Source: Jackrogersella multiformis
Lineage: Eukaryota; Ascomycota; Sordariomycetes; Xylariales; Hypoxylaceae
NCBI GenBank assembly: GCA_902806575.1
Contig: CADCXD010000011.1
Location: 1,860,001 to 1,924,000 of the forward strand
Direction: 5' to 3'
DNA length: 64,000 nt
The notes beneath the pieces are model-generated. The model saw nothing but the letters and a program-made list of their open reading frames with translations, was not told the DNA's origin and ran no database searches. The position numbers and the translations under genes are program-made. Each line of letters opens with the position of its first letter. Position 1 is the first letter of the stretch. Below are positions 22,701 to 34,003 of this stretch, in pieces.

Positions 22701-25700
22701 TTGCAGCGGCCCAAACTAAGGCTGTCTGAAGCTCCTCTTCATCTACCGTCACCTTTTCCAGTAGCTGCTTGACTATTTCTTTGTGGCCCACTCGAGCAGC
22801 CTCCGTGATGGCAAACCAACATTGCTTCTCGCGATGGTGTTTTCCATCTTGAATCTTGAAATATTCATCAACCAGATCTTCTAGCCCCAGCATAGCAAGA
22901 ACGGGAAGCACTGAGATTGAGCTTTGTCGTGTTCGGGTAACTGGATTCGAAAAGAGCCAAAAGGGGACTTCCCAACTAGCTCGAGCTTCCTTGCTAGCAA
23001 ACAGCTCGTGGACAAGTTTGCTAGGTTTGAACCGACCGCTTGCCTTGTAGTGCTTGGGCCAGAATCGAACAGCATATTCAGCCATACTGGTTCTGGGGTG
23101 GGAAATCACGGCGACGTCGAGTGATTTCGCCCACAGACCACCATTGAGGTGCTTCGAAGGGAAATCTGCCAGCGTCTCTTGTGTGCCCTTAAGTTGGAAG
23201 TAACGCAAGCACGTTTCTGCTATGGCACTATTGACTTTCGCGGCCCGTCCCTCTACGCTTCCCTCGATATCCACCTCGGGTACTTGATAGAATGAAGGGT
23301 GGCTGAATTTAACATCGCGGTTCTTGACTGTGATGATTCCGCAGAACACCTTTTCTATCTCGCTCATCATGGCTTCTATGTCGAGGTCGTGGAGAGAAGG
23401 TTCATCATCAGGAGACTCGTAGACTGAGAGTGCTTCGGCGAGAGATTCAGGTGACCACGGCTCAAACGCATGTTTGATCCAATTGAAGACATTCTTTGCT
23501 CTTGGCCGGAGCTCAAGGTCCGACGAGGATATAAGGACCCGGACAATATTTTCTGCCGTAAGGGGCGATAGTTGGCTAATTTGATCTGCGATCTGGGACT
23601 TTGGCTTGCCTCGATGGTACTTCCCTAGCCAGTTCAGAACGATATGACCCAGATATTGTTCATCGCCACATTCTTTAAGTATATTCTCGAGCTCTTGTTG
23701 AAAGTCCTTGTAGATAGGCCGCCTCCCTATTAGATTAACCAAACCCAACCGTAGGTTTTCATTTAGCATGTCGATTGATTTACCAACCGCGGGACAATCC
23801 TCAATGTTGATACATGCCTTATCCGGGAAGGAGTCAATAGCAAGGCCATCTCGAGTCGATGTTGACAGAATCATGCAGTAGTTTGCCTCACTGTAACTCT
23901 GCCCCTCTAAGACCCGCTGGAGAAACCATTGTCGCTCGTCCTGTGGACATTGGTCGAAACAACTGATGAAAATAGTCAGTTGATGGGTGGCTGGTATGCT
24001 ATCCCTGAACGCCGTATATATATGGAACAGATCATCGAGTGACCAGGCGTGTGTATTGTGCAAGAATGTTAGCTCCTCGGTTATCATCCCAGTGTACTTA
24101 ACCCAGAAGCGCCAAACAATGACATTAATCAAGTACGTCAACAACGAGGAAATATTGTTATATCGAGAATCCCATTGGTCGAACTCGAAATAGACTATTG
24201 TCTTGCTAGGTCTTCTCACGGATTCATTAAGGATAATAGTGGCAGCGTAGTCAACATAGAGGAGACGGGACAGTTCTGAGATGTCGATACTCGAACTTCC
24301 ATTGCCGTGGAGGTGCACAAGTCTGGGCCCCATTCCCGGCTCGGAGAAAGAAATGAATGGTTGCTGTTCGTAGATCCATTTTACAATGGGAGGTTTCGGC
24401 AGTACTGGATCGAATGGTATATCCAGGGCCCGGGTTGGAGGCGCGAGAGAAAGAAGGTGTGCTTGGAATTGAATGATGCGATAGTCGACCGTAAGATCTG
24501 ATGTTTATTCACGTTTAGAGGTTGGTTTCATATTGTCCATAGTTAAGAGGCCGAGACTTACTACAGCCACTCATGCTGAAGATATCAGATGCCATTGAAA
24601 TCCAATCCCCATTCGGATCACCCCGGACAAGGTCAACATGATTTACACCATCGCATCGAAATCTTCCGACCGCATCAAATGACTGTCCGACAAAGTATGC
24701 GTATCGAGGGAATGGTGTTATCGGATTGGGTAGATCATCATTGTCTCCGATGACCGTGCCGTCGGCTCCTTTCTCGTTGATGGCTCTTCCTCTTACTACA
24801 CTGTCGCGGACGTTTTGGGTGAATATGTTGAATATGGCAGCACGATCCAGGAGCTTAGTTGCAAGAAAATCCTGATTAATCCTGTCAACCTGCTGCGCGA
24901 GACTTTTGACCTTGCCGAGTGTCCTGTCCTTGATCTCAGGGCCCGGGAGGAGGAGGAGCTTGTGCATCTGGTCCTCAAGATCCTCCCAGGTTTGGAACCG
25001 GTGTGGTGTGCCAAGGAAGAACTGTAAATATGGTAAATATTAGAGTCGGTGATATTAATGATGTTACTCACGATTGCTGTAGTCAAGATAGGTATTTTCC
25101 CATATTTCGCAGGATCGTTCATGGCGATGGAAAGAGCCTAATAATGATGTTAACAGGGGGCGGCTCATAACTCAAAAGAAATAAAAGCAATAGTAAAAAT
25201 ACCTCCTTCACAATTATACCTCCAAGATCGTGACAAATCCATATGACAGGACGGTCAGTTTCAGTCTAAATGTTGGTTGTTATTAAGCATGTCTTAAGAA
25301 ATGTATATTGGAGAGGTCAGTTACCTCCATCAGCTTCTCACGAACTTTGGCATACTCCTCGATGAGCACGTTCGCATGTTGAATTATGCCGTCGGGCTCG
25401 TAAAGCTTTGATTTCTCATCAATCTCATATGAATAGTCGACTTCTCTGATAGAAAGGTTTTTAAATAGCTGGTCCTTTACCCACCAGACGCTTTCTTTAT
25501 CAGTCCAGGCAGTTTTATAGTCATCACGTATCCCATGAACGGTAACAACACTGTATAACTTGTGAGCTGGTAATTCGAAATCGTCTTATTGAATTGCTCT
25601 CATACTCGTAATCATCATAGGATGAACCAGACCAGCCCCAAGGAAAATTGATATCGAGTCCAAGCTGATGTTCTTTAGCTTTAGATTTGGAACCTGACGA

Positions 25701-25838
25701 AGAGTTTTCTCCACTCCCGTCTAGTAAATCTGTTGCTACGTCTTGGCTATTCTCTTCCTCTGTATCATTTGATGTATCCGAGCCCGCCTCCGACGCTGGG
25801 GGTAAAGCCTCGTCGGTGATAGTATCAGGCTCTTCCAT
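19744..25838 (-). CDS. NLR-like protein: alpha/beta-hydrolase, NACHT-like, ankyrin repeats, ZZ zinc finger
   Basis: Protein of 1859 residues. Exons in coding order are 25838-25606, 25550-25325, 25265-25203, 25137-25072, 25021-24562, 24497-20299, 20141-20073 and 20007-19744. An acidic N-terminus is followed by an alpha/beta-hydrolase region (about 78-350: VVTVHGI, ICHDLGGIIVKEAL, FFLGTPHR). A NACHT-like region begins near 390. Many ankyrin repeats follow (about 905-1740). The C-terminus is a ZZ finger with paired Cys (CKSC, CIEC, CFKC), WKC and a DPEH end, then an acidic tail. The P-loop position reads HGNGSSS, without the GK(S/T) lysine. The Walker B position reads FISCFDQC, and the hydrolase nucleophile position is Asp166 in HDLGG instead of Ser. 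Intron 6 is an introner-like copy. This is a STAND/NLR architecture of the fungal self/non-self type, but NTPase activity looks lost. An in-frame ATG at 25886 is an alternative start. Confidence 0.85.
20142..20298 (-). mobile_element. Introner-like element, copy 2 (intron 6 of the NLR-like gene)
   Basis: This 157-nt intron starts GTATGT and ends ATAG on the minus strand. It is homologous end to end with the intron at 2464-2626; the 20-nt exact match is at 20239-20258. The terminal inverted repeat of copy 1 is kept on the left (ATCATCG) but decayed on the right, so this may be the older copy. It is inserted in phase 0, just before the exons for the ZZ finger. If it is not removed, translation stops after about 17 residues inside it. 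Confidence 0.75.
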
Positions 25839-26391
25839 TGTCTTCGATAGGGTGTAGTCATTAAGGCACAGTATTAGATTTTGCAAAGAAGATAATATTC
25901 AGAATGACTACCTACGTAGGTAGGTATTCAAGCTGAGGAGGTTAGTAGGTACGTGTGTGGTGTGCGATGACGACCTCACTACAACATAGCCAGCCTTCTA
26001 GGGCAGCCCATCCTAATTGGATTCTAATATCATACGTTCAGCTCTAGCTGGCCAGCTTTATGTATTTAACCTAGTCCTTATCTTCCTAGGTATGAAAAAC
26101 TCCTATTGGCTGTGGTACGGTGATGTTACACTGCACATCCAATAATTTGATTACGTGAGATGTCTACCCAGTTGAAGGAGTTCGGCGACACTGTGAGCGA
26201 ATACGAAACATATATCTTCGCTGTGCCTACACTACATAGTATCAATCATAGGTAGCTTAGGAATGTCATATGAACATGGATGGGTATAGAACGTGTTAGT
26301 TAGGTACGTAGTTAATAGGCATGAATACTTCGAAACACAGCATAAACCACAACCGCGCATCATAGGGGTATGATGATCTCTAGATATTATA
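25839..26391. other. Intergenic region upstream of the NLR-like gene
   Basis: No gene is seen. It separates two minus-strand genes and includes the likely promoter of the NLR-like gene, with partial acctacgtaggtaggta repeats near 25910-25930. Confidence 0.5.
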
Positions 26392-27231
26392 TCATTTCCA
26401 ATTCTTCTCTCCATCTGCGATGATTGTTCTGAATGTGACGTTGCAAAGATTATCAAGATCAATGCTTCCCAACTCCTCGTCGCCGTATGCCACATTTTTA
26501 TTTGGCCGTGTCCCCTTCTCATTAGGATTTGGCTGGAAAAGAATAGGGTCGTCCTTGGGGATTTTCTTGAAAATGCCCTGAACAGCTGTCTTCATGTCTG
26601 TCTTGCACGTAAAAGCCACCTTGCAAAAGAACTTCTCCCGGTTCTCTCTCGAGACAAGCAATGCGACCTTCAACGAGGCAGGAATGCCGGTACTTCGTGA
26701 CTCGTTCTCAGAGAGATTCCACGTAGCTATACGGTATGGGGGTCTGTTGTTAACAAGTCGCCTCCCACCACTCAGTGTAATTGCGTTCGAGGTTGTTGTA
26801 GCGATAGTCTTCTCCCAATTACCGGCTAAGCTAATATTTGCGAGTTGCTCGATGCCAACCGTACCTCCTCCGCCCTTGGTGATAGTTTCATCTTGTGTAG
26901 TCGGCATTAAACTATATGTATCGAGAAATGATATTTTTTCAACCTCGATGTCACCGTCGCCCGAACTAGCCCCGAATAGGAGCTCGATAGTTGCCTCGGA
27001 GATCCGCCGTGAGCCCTTAGGTTGGAAGAACCACTGCATAACTATCAACGTGGCATAGCGGTCGCTGTCAGAAGACATGGCCCCATGGACGACTCTCTCG
27101 AGGTCACAAGTGATGTCAATAGCCCCGGTACGCTGAAGGGCTTCCGCTCGGTGATATTGATCGGCTGCAACATTGAAGACATGGAAGTCGCTCCCTTCTT
27201 CGCCCCCAGCTTCATACATTCCAAGGTTCAT
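26392..27231 (-). CDS. Uncharacterised 279-residue protein of the NLR/subtilase block
   Basis: Intronless gene. I do not recognise the family. The sequence has no signal peptide, no transmembrane segment and no Cys cluster. Short alternating hydrophobic stretches (for example ATLIVMQWFF and SEATIELLF) suggest a beta-rich fold. Late blocks PYRIATWNLSENES, KVALLVSRE and DDPILFQP look like conserved family motifs. A final segment of about 45 residues follows the FQPNPNEKG linker. It sits between the NLR-like gene (same strand, 553 bp) and the divergent subtilase gene (469 bp). In fungi, small effectors cut by subtilases are found next to them, for example gasdermin-like HET-Q1 with HET-Q2. Membership of such a family here is an inference from position and size. 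Confidence 0.75.
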   Translation of the reverse strand: MNLGMYEAGGEEGSDFHVFNVAADQYHRAEALQRTGAIDITCDLERVVHGAMSSDSDRYATLIVMQWFFQPKGSRRISEATIELLFGASSGDGDIEVEKISFLDTYSLMPTTQDETITKGGGGTVGIEQLANISLAGNWEKTIATTTSNAITLSGGRRLVNNRPPYRIATWNLSENESRSTGIPASLKVALLVSRENREKFFCKVAFTCKTDMKTAVQGIFKKIPKDDPILFQPNPNEKGTRPNKNVAYGDEELGSIDLDNLCNVTFRTIIADGEKNWK

Positions 27232-27700
27232 CGTTTCAAATCTATTTAAATAGGTGTTCGGAAACTGAATGGGTCGAGATCAGAAATTTTTGGGGCGAAG
27301 CAAGCACTTTAGTAATCTTTAGTAATTGAGGTATGGAATGATAGCGACGCCGCACAGAGGCATGACACAATGCGCACTTCAAAAGCTGAATATCCATACC
27401 TGGAAAGGATATGACTTGCTATCTAGGCATGTATTGGTCAGATTTTACAATATTCGGGGTTGCGTCACATCCTCGCATTTACACTGTGCGCTTGGTCTTT
27501 CAGCTTGCAGGCCTGGGATGGGATGTGATATGCATGGTATGATTAATAATCGATATCAGCAGGCTGGGTAGAGCTAGAATCAAAGGCCCCCAATGATATT
27601 ATTTACAGTCAATAGGTATCTACTTGTTTTAGGGTTTCCCATCTCATTCTTCACCTTCAGGTAGTTGTAGCAAAAATAAGGAACCCTAATCCCGCACAAG
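27232..27700. other. Divergent promoter region between the 279-residue gene and the subtilase
   Basis: No gene is seen. The 469 bp separate two divergent starts and could co-regulate both genes. No operator-like repeat is obvious. Confidence 0.45.
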
Positions 27701-30700
27701 ATGGCATCCAACTTGGAGTCAGACCTTCCACAGGATTTCGATGATGAAGAAAGCGACTTGGACTTGCCCGAAGATGGCAGTGGCGCCTATATGAGCCGAG
27801 AGAGAGAAGATGAAGAACGCTTTGGGAGGGCACGCAATGATATTAAGACGACAAAGACGTTCGCCGACGAGGACGTCGTTAGCCAGTTTCTCGATAATTA
27901 TCATGATATTGCTGAAAAGTCCTTGCCCGGATCCGTAGGCAACCTGCTTCACATCATAGTCGAGATAGTCAAGCATATAGACGAGATTAAGCCTGCGGAT
28001 GTCGAACTTCTCGTCCGGCGGCTGGTCAAAAACTATCGAGACCTACTTAGTCAACGGAACAAGGATGGACATAACCCTGTCTTCATGGCTATCAGAGCCT
28101 CGCAGCATCAACTTGTCGATTATATGGTTTCAACTTGCGTCGAGGATAAAGGACAAGCCATATATGAGGGGCCTCTAAATGACGCTCTGCGTATGAAGGC
28201 CCCCAGGGGCGAAACATGTCTACACGTCGCTCTCAAGGAGAGATTCATTCCAGACACAATCAGAATGCTAATTGAAAACGCTAGCGACGAGGCATTGGCT
28301 GTCCAGGATGATCTCGGCAAGACCCCCATGCACTACGCAGTGTCCTTTAGGGAATGTACAGATACGAGGGCAGATCTCATTGCGCTCTTCATCAAGCGAG
28401 ACTTAGGCGCAATACAGAGTGAAGCGAAGGCACAGAAGACCTTCCTCGACATGCTCGACAATACTGGCACCTCGGTTTATCAGGAACATCAAAATACCAG
28501 GGCTTCTGCTATGCGTCAATTGCAACGTCAACCTACTGGGGGCAACAAACAGGATCAAAGCGAGGGTCCGAAGCCGACTGATAAATCTGTAGTTAGAGAG
28601 TCTAGATCTCAAGCCAGCACAAAAGACTCTAGATACGCAGCTTCTGGTAAAGTTACTGGGGACCGAAGTGCAGACAAATATAGCGGTATTGCCGATGCGG
28701 ATAATAAACCAGATGAACGTGAAGAGCTGCGCAAAAGGAGGAAAGCTGAAGAAGCTGACAAACAAGACGCAAGCCGACATCCCTCAACCAATACAGCACG
28801 ACAGCAATCTACCGATACAACACGGCAACAAGATCCAGCACCTAACACGTCGATAAAGCGGAGCAACACAACACGTTTTGACAGCATATCAGATCAGGGG
28901 AAGGAGAAGCCCCCGACGCGGCCAGTGCCAACTACCCGGAAAAGCACTAGAAGCGGTAGTAAATTATCGGTGTGCATTAAGAATTCGAACTGGATCCTAC
29001 TGAACTTAAAGCTACACTATATGAGGACGAGGAATGCCGAAATGGCAATATCTTTCTTGTACGGCAAGAACATGGATGGTGAGTTGAACACGAAGCAGGA
29101 TGGGTTATTGTTACTAATGTGTACCTCAAGATATTCAGATTAGTTTCGACTACGATCATTTACCCCGTAAGATGGTGTGGAGTAAGTTTGAAAAGCGTTT
29201 CGGTGCAGATTACAAATCTGGCCTCAAATTCGACAGCGTGCTACAGTACGTGACTTTGCCACAAGTTGAAGTTCAACTCACTGGTCGTCTGGCCGACCTT
29301 GAACGGGATGCCGAGCTCGAATCTGGAAAACGCCAGCTTGGGGATCTTGGTCGTAAAGATATGAAGCATTTCTTCAGTTGGCTCTATAAGAAGGGTGTAC
29401 GCCATATCATCAAATTGTCTGTTGAAGATACCGGGGACCCGAGCGAGAAGGTCCATAGCGACCAAGCTATCCAAGAGTCTCTTGAGGGGTTTATCGTTGA
29501 GCATCTCGATTGGCAAAAGATGGACTTAGATCCAGAAACAATCCTACACGTCAGTAGCAAGGTTGAGACAGGAGTACCCACGCCTGAGAACCCAAAGAAT
29601 ACCGAGCTAGTCCCTGATCGGCAGTTGAAGCAACTTGAATTGAGATGGAGCGGTAACAACGCTGTGCTTCGAGCTTGGAGTGAGCCGGAAGGCTTACCAA
29701 TGCTACCCCAACTACTGAGAATCTACTTATTCAAACCACCGTCGCGTAAGGTATGTGCTCCCGTATTTGAACGCAGCTTCGTTGGTGCTCGTAAGCTAAC
29801 AGTTTGGAAGACATACGATAACCAGGAGTGGATCAGCAAGAAGGTCGACGAATTCAGGACTAGACTCAACGAGAGTCGTAAAGCCATCCAGGCCAGGAAA
29901 CTTAAAACTTCTGGAAGCCAGGGTATTTCTAAAGTCGACGTACCATTTGGTCCAGTGAAAGTTACTGCTATTGACCCAGGCATGGCCGCAAGCAAAGGGA
30001 CATCTAACACCACGTCCCACCCTACTTCCAATTCTTCTGACAAAGGTGCCAACTCACATCGATGGTTGGAATCTACTGCAAGATTCGCTGGTGAAATGAT
30101 TCCTTTTTGGAAAGATACAGTCGATGAATTTCTCAGGTCAAAGCAGCATCTGACCATGCAAGAGAAGGTTGACGATGATATTATCATAGCATTGATCGAC
30201 GATGGGGTTGATATGTTCGATACGGCCTTGTCCAATCGGGTACTCGAAGGGAAGAGTTTCGACTTCCACGACGGAAAAGTCCGGCCGTCATACTCGTCAG
30301 CAAGAGGCCATGGTACAGTCATGGCCAATATGATCTTACGCATTTGCCCGATGGCAAAAGTCTATCCAATAAGACTTAGAACATATGATAATGAGGACGG
30401 GAAGACTAACATTGATGCAAACTACGCGGCACTAGTACGTCTGTTCTAAATTACTATGAGAGGAACTACATTCTAACCATATGGGCGGTTGCAGGCTATT
30501 CAAGCAGCTCTTGACAAGAGGGCTACGATTATTTCCATGTCGTGGACGCTCCCGATAAAAAAGGAAAACAGCGACTCGGATCGATGTAAGAATCCCCAGC
30601 TTCTTCATCTGACCTTTCTTCTATATCATAAGCTTCGAGACGTCCGAACATCTCCGGACGAGACGACCCCTCAGGAGATGTGGCCACATGTGCTAAATCA

Positions 30701-31364
30701 AAAAGGCATGCTAACTTTGGCTCCCACAGTGCACAAGGTTCTGAAAAAGGCCGTCGATAGTAAAGTCCTCATGTTTTGCTCCGCGCCCGACGAAGGCAAG
30801 TTCACCAAGCTTGACTACCCAAGCGGCCCATGGCGCGACCATTTCTTCCGCATCGGCGCCGCGCGCGCCAACGGCGTCTCTTTCACGTGGACACCCGACG
30901 ACATCACGTACGTCCTACCCGGCGTCAATGTGAGCAAAGAACAGGTAGGAAACGGCACCCTGTTGGGGGGGCTAGCCGCCTCGGGCGAGGTAAACATCAA
31001 GTATGAGACCGGATCAAGCGTCGCCACGGCACTAGCGGCTGGCCTTGCCGCCATGATCATCTACTGCGTGAAGGCCAGTATCCTCTCTATCAAGATAGCG
31101 AACAACAACAACGAGCCCATCATCGGGATCGCAATCCCGGATGACGGCGCAACTCGGATCGCAGACCCTAGTGCCATGGTGAGGGCTTTTGCTAGTCTGG
31201 GCATCGTCACGCAGAACAAGTTCATCCAGGTTTGGGAGGAATTGGACAAGGTCAGCGAGATGCTGGGGAACTTCCGAACAAAAGGTTCGAATCCAAATGC
31301 GAAGACTGAACGTACTCAGTCATTCCTGGAGTTTGGACTGAAGCTGTATAAATCCGTCAAGTAA
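27701..31364 (+). CDS. Ankyrin-subtilase (S8 serine peptidase) of NLR-associated type
   Basis: Protein of 1183 residues from exons 27701-29078, 29131-30434 and 30495-31364. An acidic N-terminus is followed by an ankyrin-like region (about 130-240) and a charged disordered linker. Next comes a conserved region with LHYMRTRNAE and FLYGKN, then an S8 domain. The triad is visible: Asp816 in ALIDDGVD, His853 in GHGTVMAN and Ser1069 in GSSVATALAAG, so the protease may be active. There is no signal peptide, so it acts inside the cell. A 144-nt in-frame intron candidate (30586-30729, GTAAGA..GCTAAC..CACAG) would give 1135 residues and move the Ser to 1021. It is divergent from the 279-residue gene. 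In fungal regulated cell death, related subtilases cleave pore-forming partners; that role here is inferred. Confidence 0.82.
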
Positions 31365-34003
31365 AAATAGGGGTAAAATAGGGGTAAAATAGGAGTGAGT
31401 TATGTAATCTAGGTTTCAAGTCGAGATTAGAGGCGGAACACCATCAGGTAGATCTCCTAATACAATATCGATGATACACATCGATCCCTATGACAGATTT
31501 CAATGCGGACTATCCGATTATGTAAAATATCAAGCCTGACCTACATGCGCCAAGGAATAAATAAGACCCATCAAGTAGGTTTTAGGTGCGTCGTAGGGTT
31601 GGAAGTCGCAAAAAGAAAAGAATAGGTCTTCAACGCCTGATATTTTGATCGTGATGTATTGTTGCCCACTTTCGCAGGTGTTACCGTCGCTCACCTTGTT
31701 GGGTAGCTATTTTATAACTTTCTAACCCATTGGTGATTTTCTCCTATCCTGCTTTTTAGTTAGCAGTCAGCATAGATGAATGCATCATCATCCTGCACCT
31801 GTAATACTGGAGGCATAACTAGACTCTTGCCCCTAAACCTCATAGGCCATAATGTAGTAATAGGTTAGCGGCAGCATGTGTGTATATAAGGTCGAAGATA
31901 TGAACCTAAAGTTAGGTACCATAGGTACCTAATGTATGATGTGCGATAGTAGATTACGTGAATATCTTGGCATCTATATCTGTGTATGCTAGCTACCGTT
32001 TATATGGAAGGTAGAGAGAGGTACCTATGTATGTATATATTTGTTTATTGTATTAAGTTGTATGTACGTATCTAGGTAGTGTTAGTAAAAAGGAAACGAA
32101 AAAGAAAAAGTATGGAAACTACCATACTTGAACTACGAACCTCTGGAGATCAAAAAAAGCTGGGGACGCGTGACTTCTTAACTGTCCTTACGAAAAACCC
32201 CTTAAGAAGGAGTTTTTCTACCCACCATTGCGCCAGTCGGCACCGACTTCTCAGTCCTCGGACTCCATCGGGACTTCTGTCAGTAGGTGACAGAAGCTTT
32301 ATTATTATTACTTATATGCCTTCGAATGGTTGTAGTACCATGGTACATACAATACAAGCACGGGAATCGTCACCTGAGTCACTCGCGTCCACCATACACT
32401 TCAACTTGGTTTTCTCATCCTACCTACCCAGGTACCTAGGTACACATTTCCCTTTTCATCCACTGGCATTATTGCCTACATGTTGTCTCGTCACCTAAAT
32501 GATAATTTCAACAACGCTCCTCATCATCACCTCCTATTTTCCTATTAAGTAAACGTAACTTTTCTACCTATTCACGTGTCATCATATCACGAGCAATTTA
32601 TTCAATAAAGAGTGCTGCATATGTAACTCGCCATCACAATGTACTTCCCGAGAAACATTTCATGGAATCGCTTTTTCTTAAAATCCCTTACATAACAATG
32701 CAGATTATATATAAACTGCGTCGATTCGAAGATGGAAGTGTATTTCATCACGAGGAGAACCATCTTTCTAGTTGCTGCCGATTTTCCGTTTTTGGTTTAT
32801 TGGTACAATGCGTCCTGAATATCAACGCCTTCTTGTTGTCAAGTTTACTAAGTTAATGAGGCTACCCGTATTCCATGGGAGCCCTGGAGGATCGAATTTT
32901 GGGAGTTTTCATACTGTTTAAGACTGCTAAGTAAAGAGGTAACGAGTGAATATATGGATGGCATATGGTACCTTAACTATAACATTCCCATAAACCTCAA
33001 CCAGTACTTCTAGGGTGTCGTAAGTATCACGGCGAGTTATAAAAATCGTAACTGGTTTTTATGCTCTCTAATATAAGATTTAAAAACTCAGGAGGTATTA
33101 TCCTCGGGTGTATAGACACCTTATGATATCTTGGGTTATCCATGGATGGGATGACTTTTTTGCCTGCCAAGGATATTTAACACTTGACAGCTTTCACGAC
33201 TTACACATTATGTATTTATTAACAATTTAATATCTTCCCCAGGCAAAACTACTTGATGTTAGCCAAAGAAACCTCAATATCATGGCAGATAACTTGAAAA
33301 ATATCGCAGATGTCTTTAGTTACTTACCTAGTTAAGACATCTTCAAACGACACAAGTAGCTGAAATAAAAGTATGTATATTTGTATCATTTGGCCCTAAG
33401 GCAGAGCCTCTTACCACTAAACCTGGTCATAACCGACGGCGTAACAATAACACTAGCAGCACTTTAGCTTAGTTGGTAGCCTCGGCGCTATTCTCGGTAC
33501 AACCAAGGGGGTAAACCTGAATCCCATTCGAGATACGCCTTCATCGAAATCTGGTAATCAAATATTTCTTTATAGTTGAGAATTCCAAGATATGAAAGGA
33601 TTAGAAGAAGGAGATGGATGATAGTGAATATGCTGTCTCATTATGCATATATGCAGGCTAAAAGAAATTGTCGTCCCGATAACTGACTTCCTTAAAAACT
33701 TATGGCCCAAGCTCATTATAAATGTTTTTCCTTATTGGCGCAGGTACTGAATTTAACAAGTATAATGACGTATTATACTTCTTATAAGGGTAAGAAACCA
33801 TTAGCCGCAGGCTTGCAATTCGCGGAATTTTAAAGTTTAGGGGTCCTGTGCCCCCACAATTACCTAGGCACCTAGGCGGGAAAAAAAAAACTTGCATCAA
33901 AGCACAACTCCAAACTCCAAATTTCATTATCATTATCGGCCCTTCAGTAAAGGCAAGGCATTCGGAAACACTCGGAAACGGAAACGCAAACACAAACGCA
34001 ACC
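31365..34003. other. AT-rich gene-free region
   Basis: I find no supported gene in 2.6 kb. It opens with a short tandem of ATAGGGGTAAA (31367-31397), carries one TACCTAGGTA copy (32433-32442) and a degraded tRNA-like stretch near 33.46 kb. The open frame at 32079-32498 has no protein-like features. Confidence 0.45.
33455..33540 (+). other. Degraded tRNA-like (Pol III box) sequence
   Basis: TAGCTTAGTTGG (33465-33476) is a good A-box/D-arm match. The expected B-box place reads AACCTGAATCCC instead of GGTTCGAATCCC. No cloverleaf can be closed by eye, so this is at best a tRNA pseudogene or SINE remnant. Confidence 0.25.

Noticed and set aside
25266..25324. Intron 2 of the NLR-like gene as a third introner copy
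   Set aside because: Only a short AAGACATGC match to the element is present; length and the rest of the sequence differ.
26392..27231. Naming the 279-residue protein a gasdermin
   Set aside because: Context and size fit, but no diagnostic gasdermin motif can be read from the sequence; kept as a hypothesis only.
32079..32498. 139-codon ORF in the AT-rich region after the subtilase
   Set aside because: Low-complexity start, no domain, and it runs over a palindrome copy; not protein-like.
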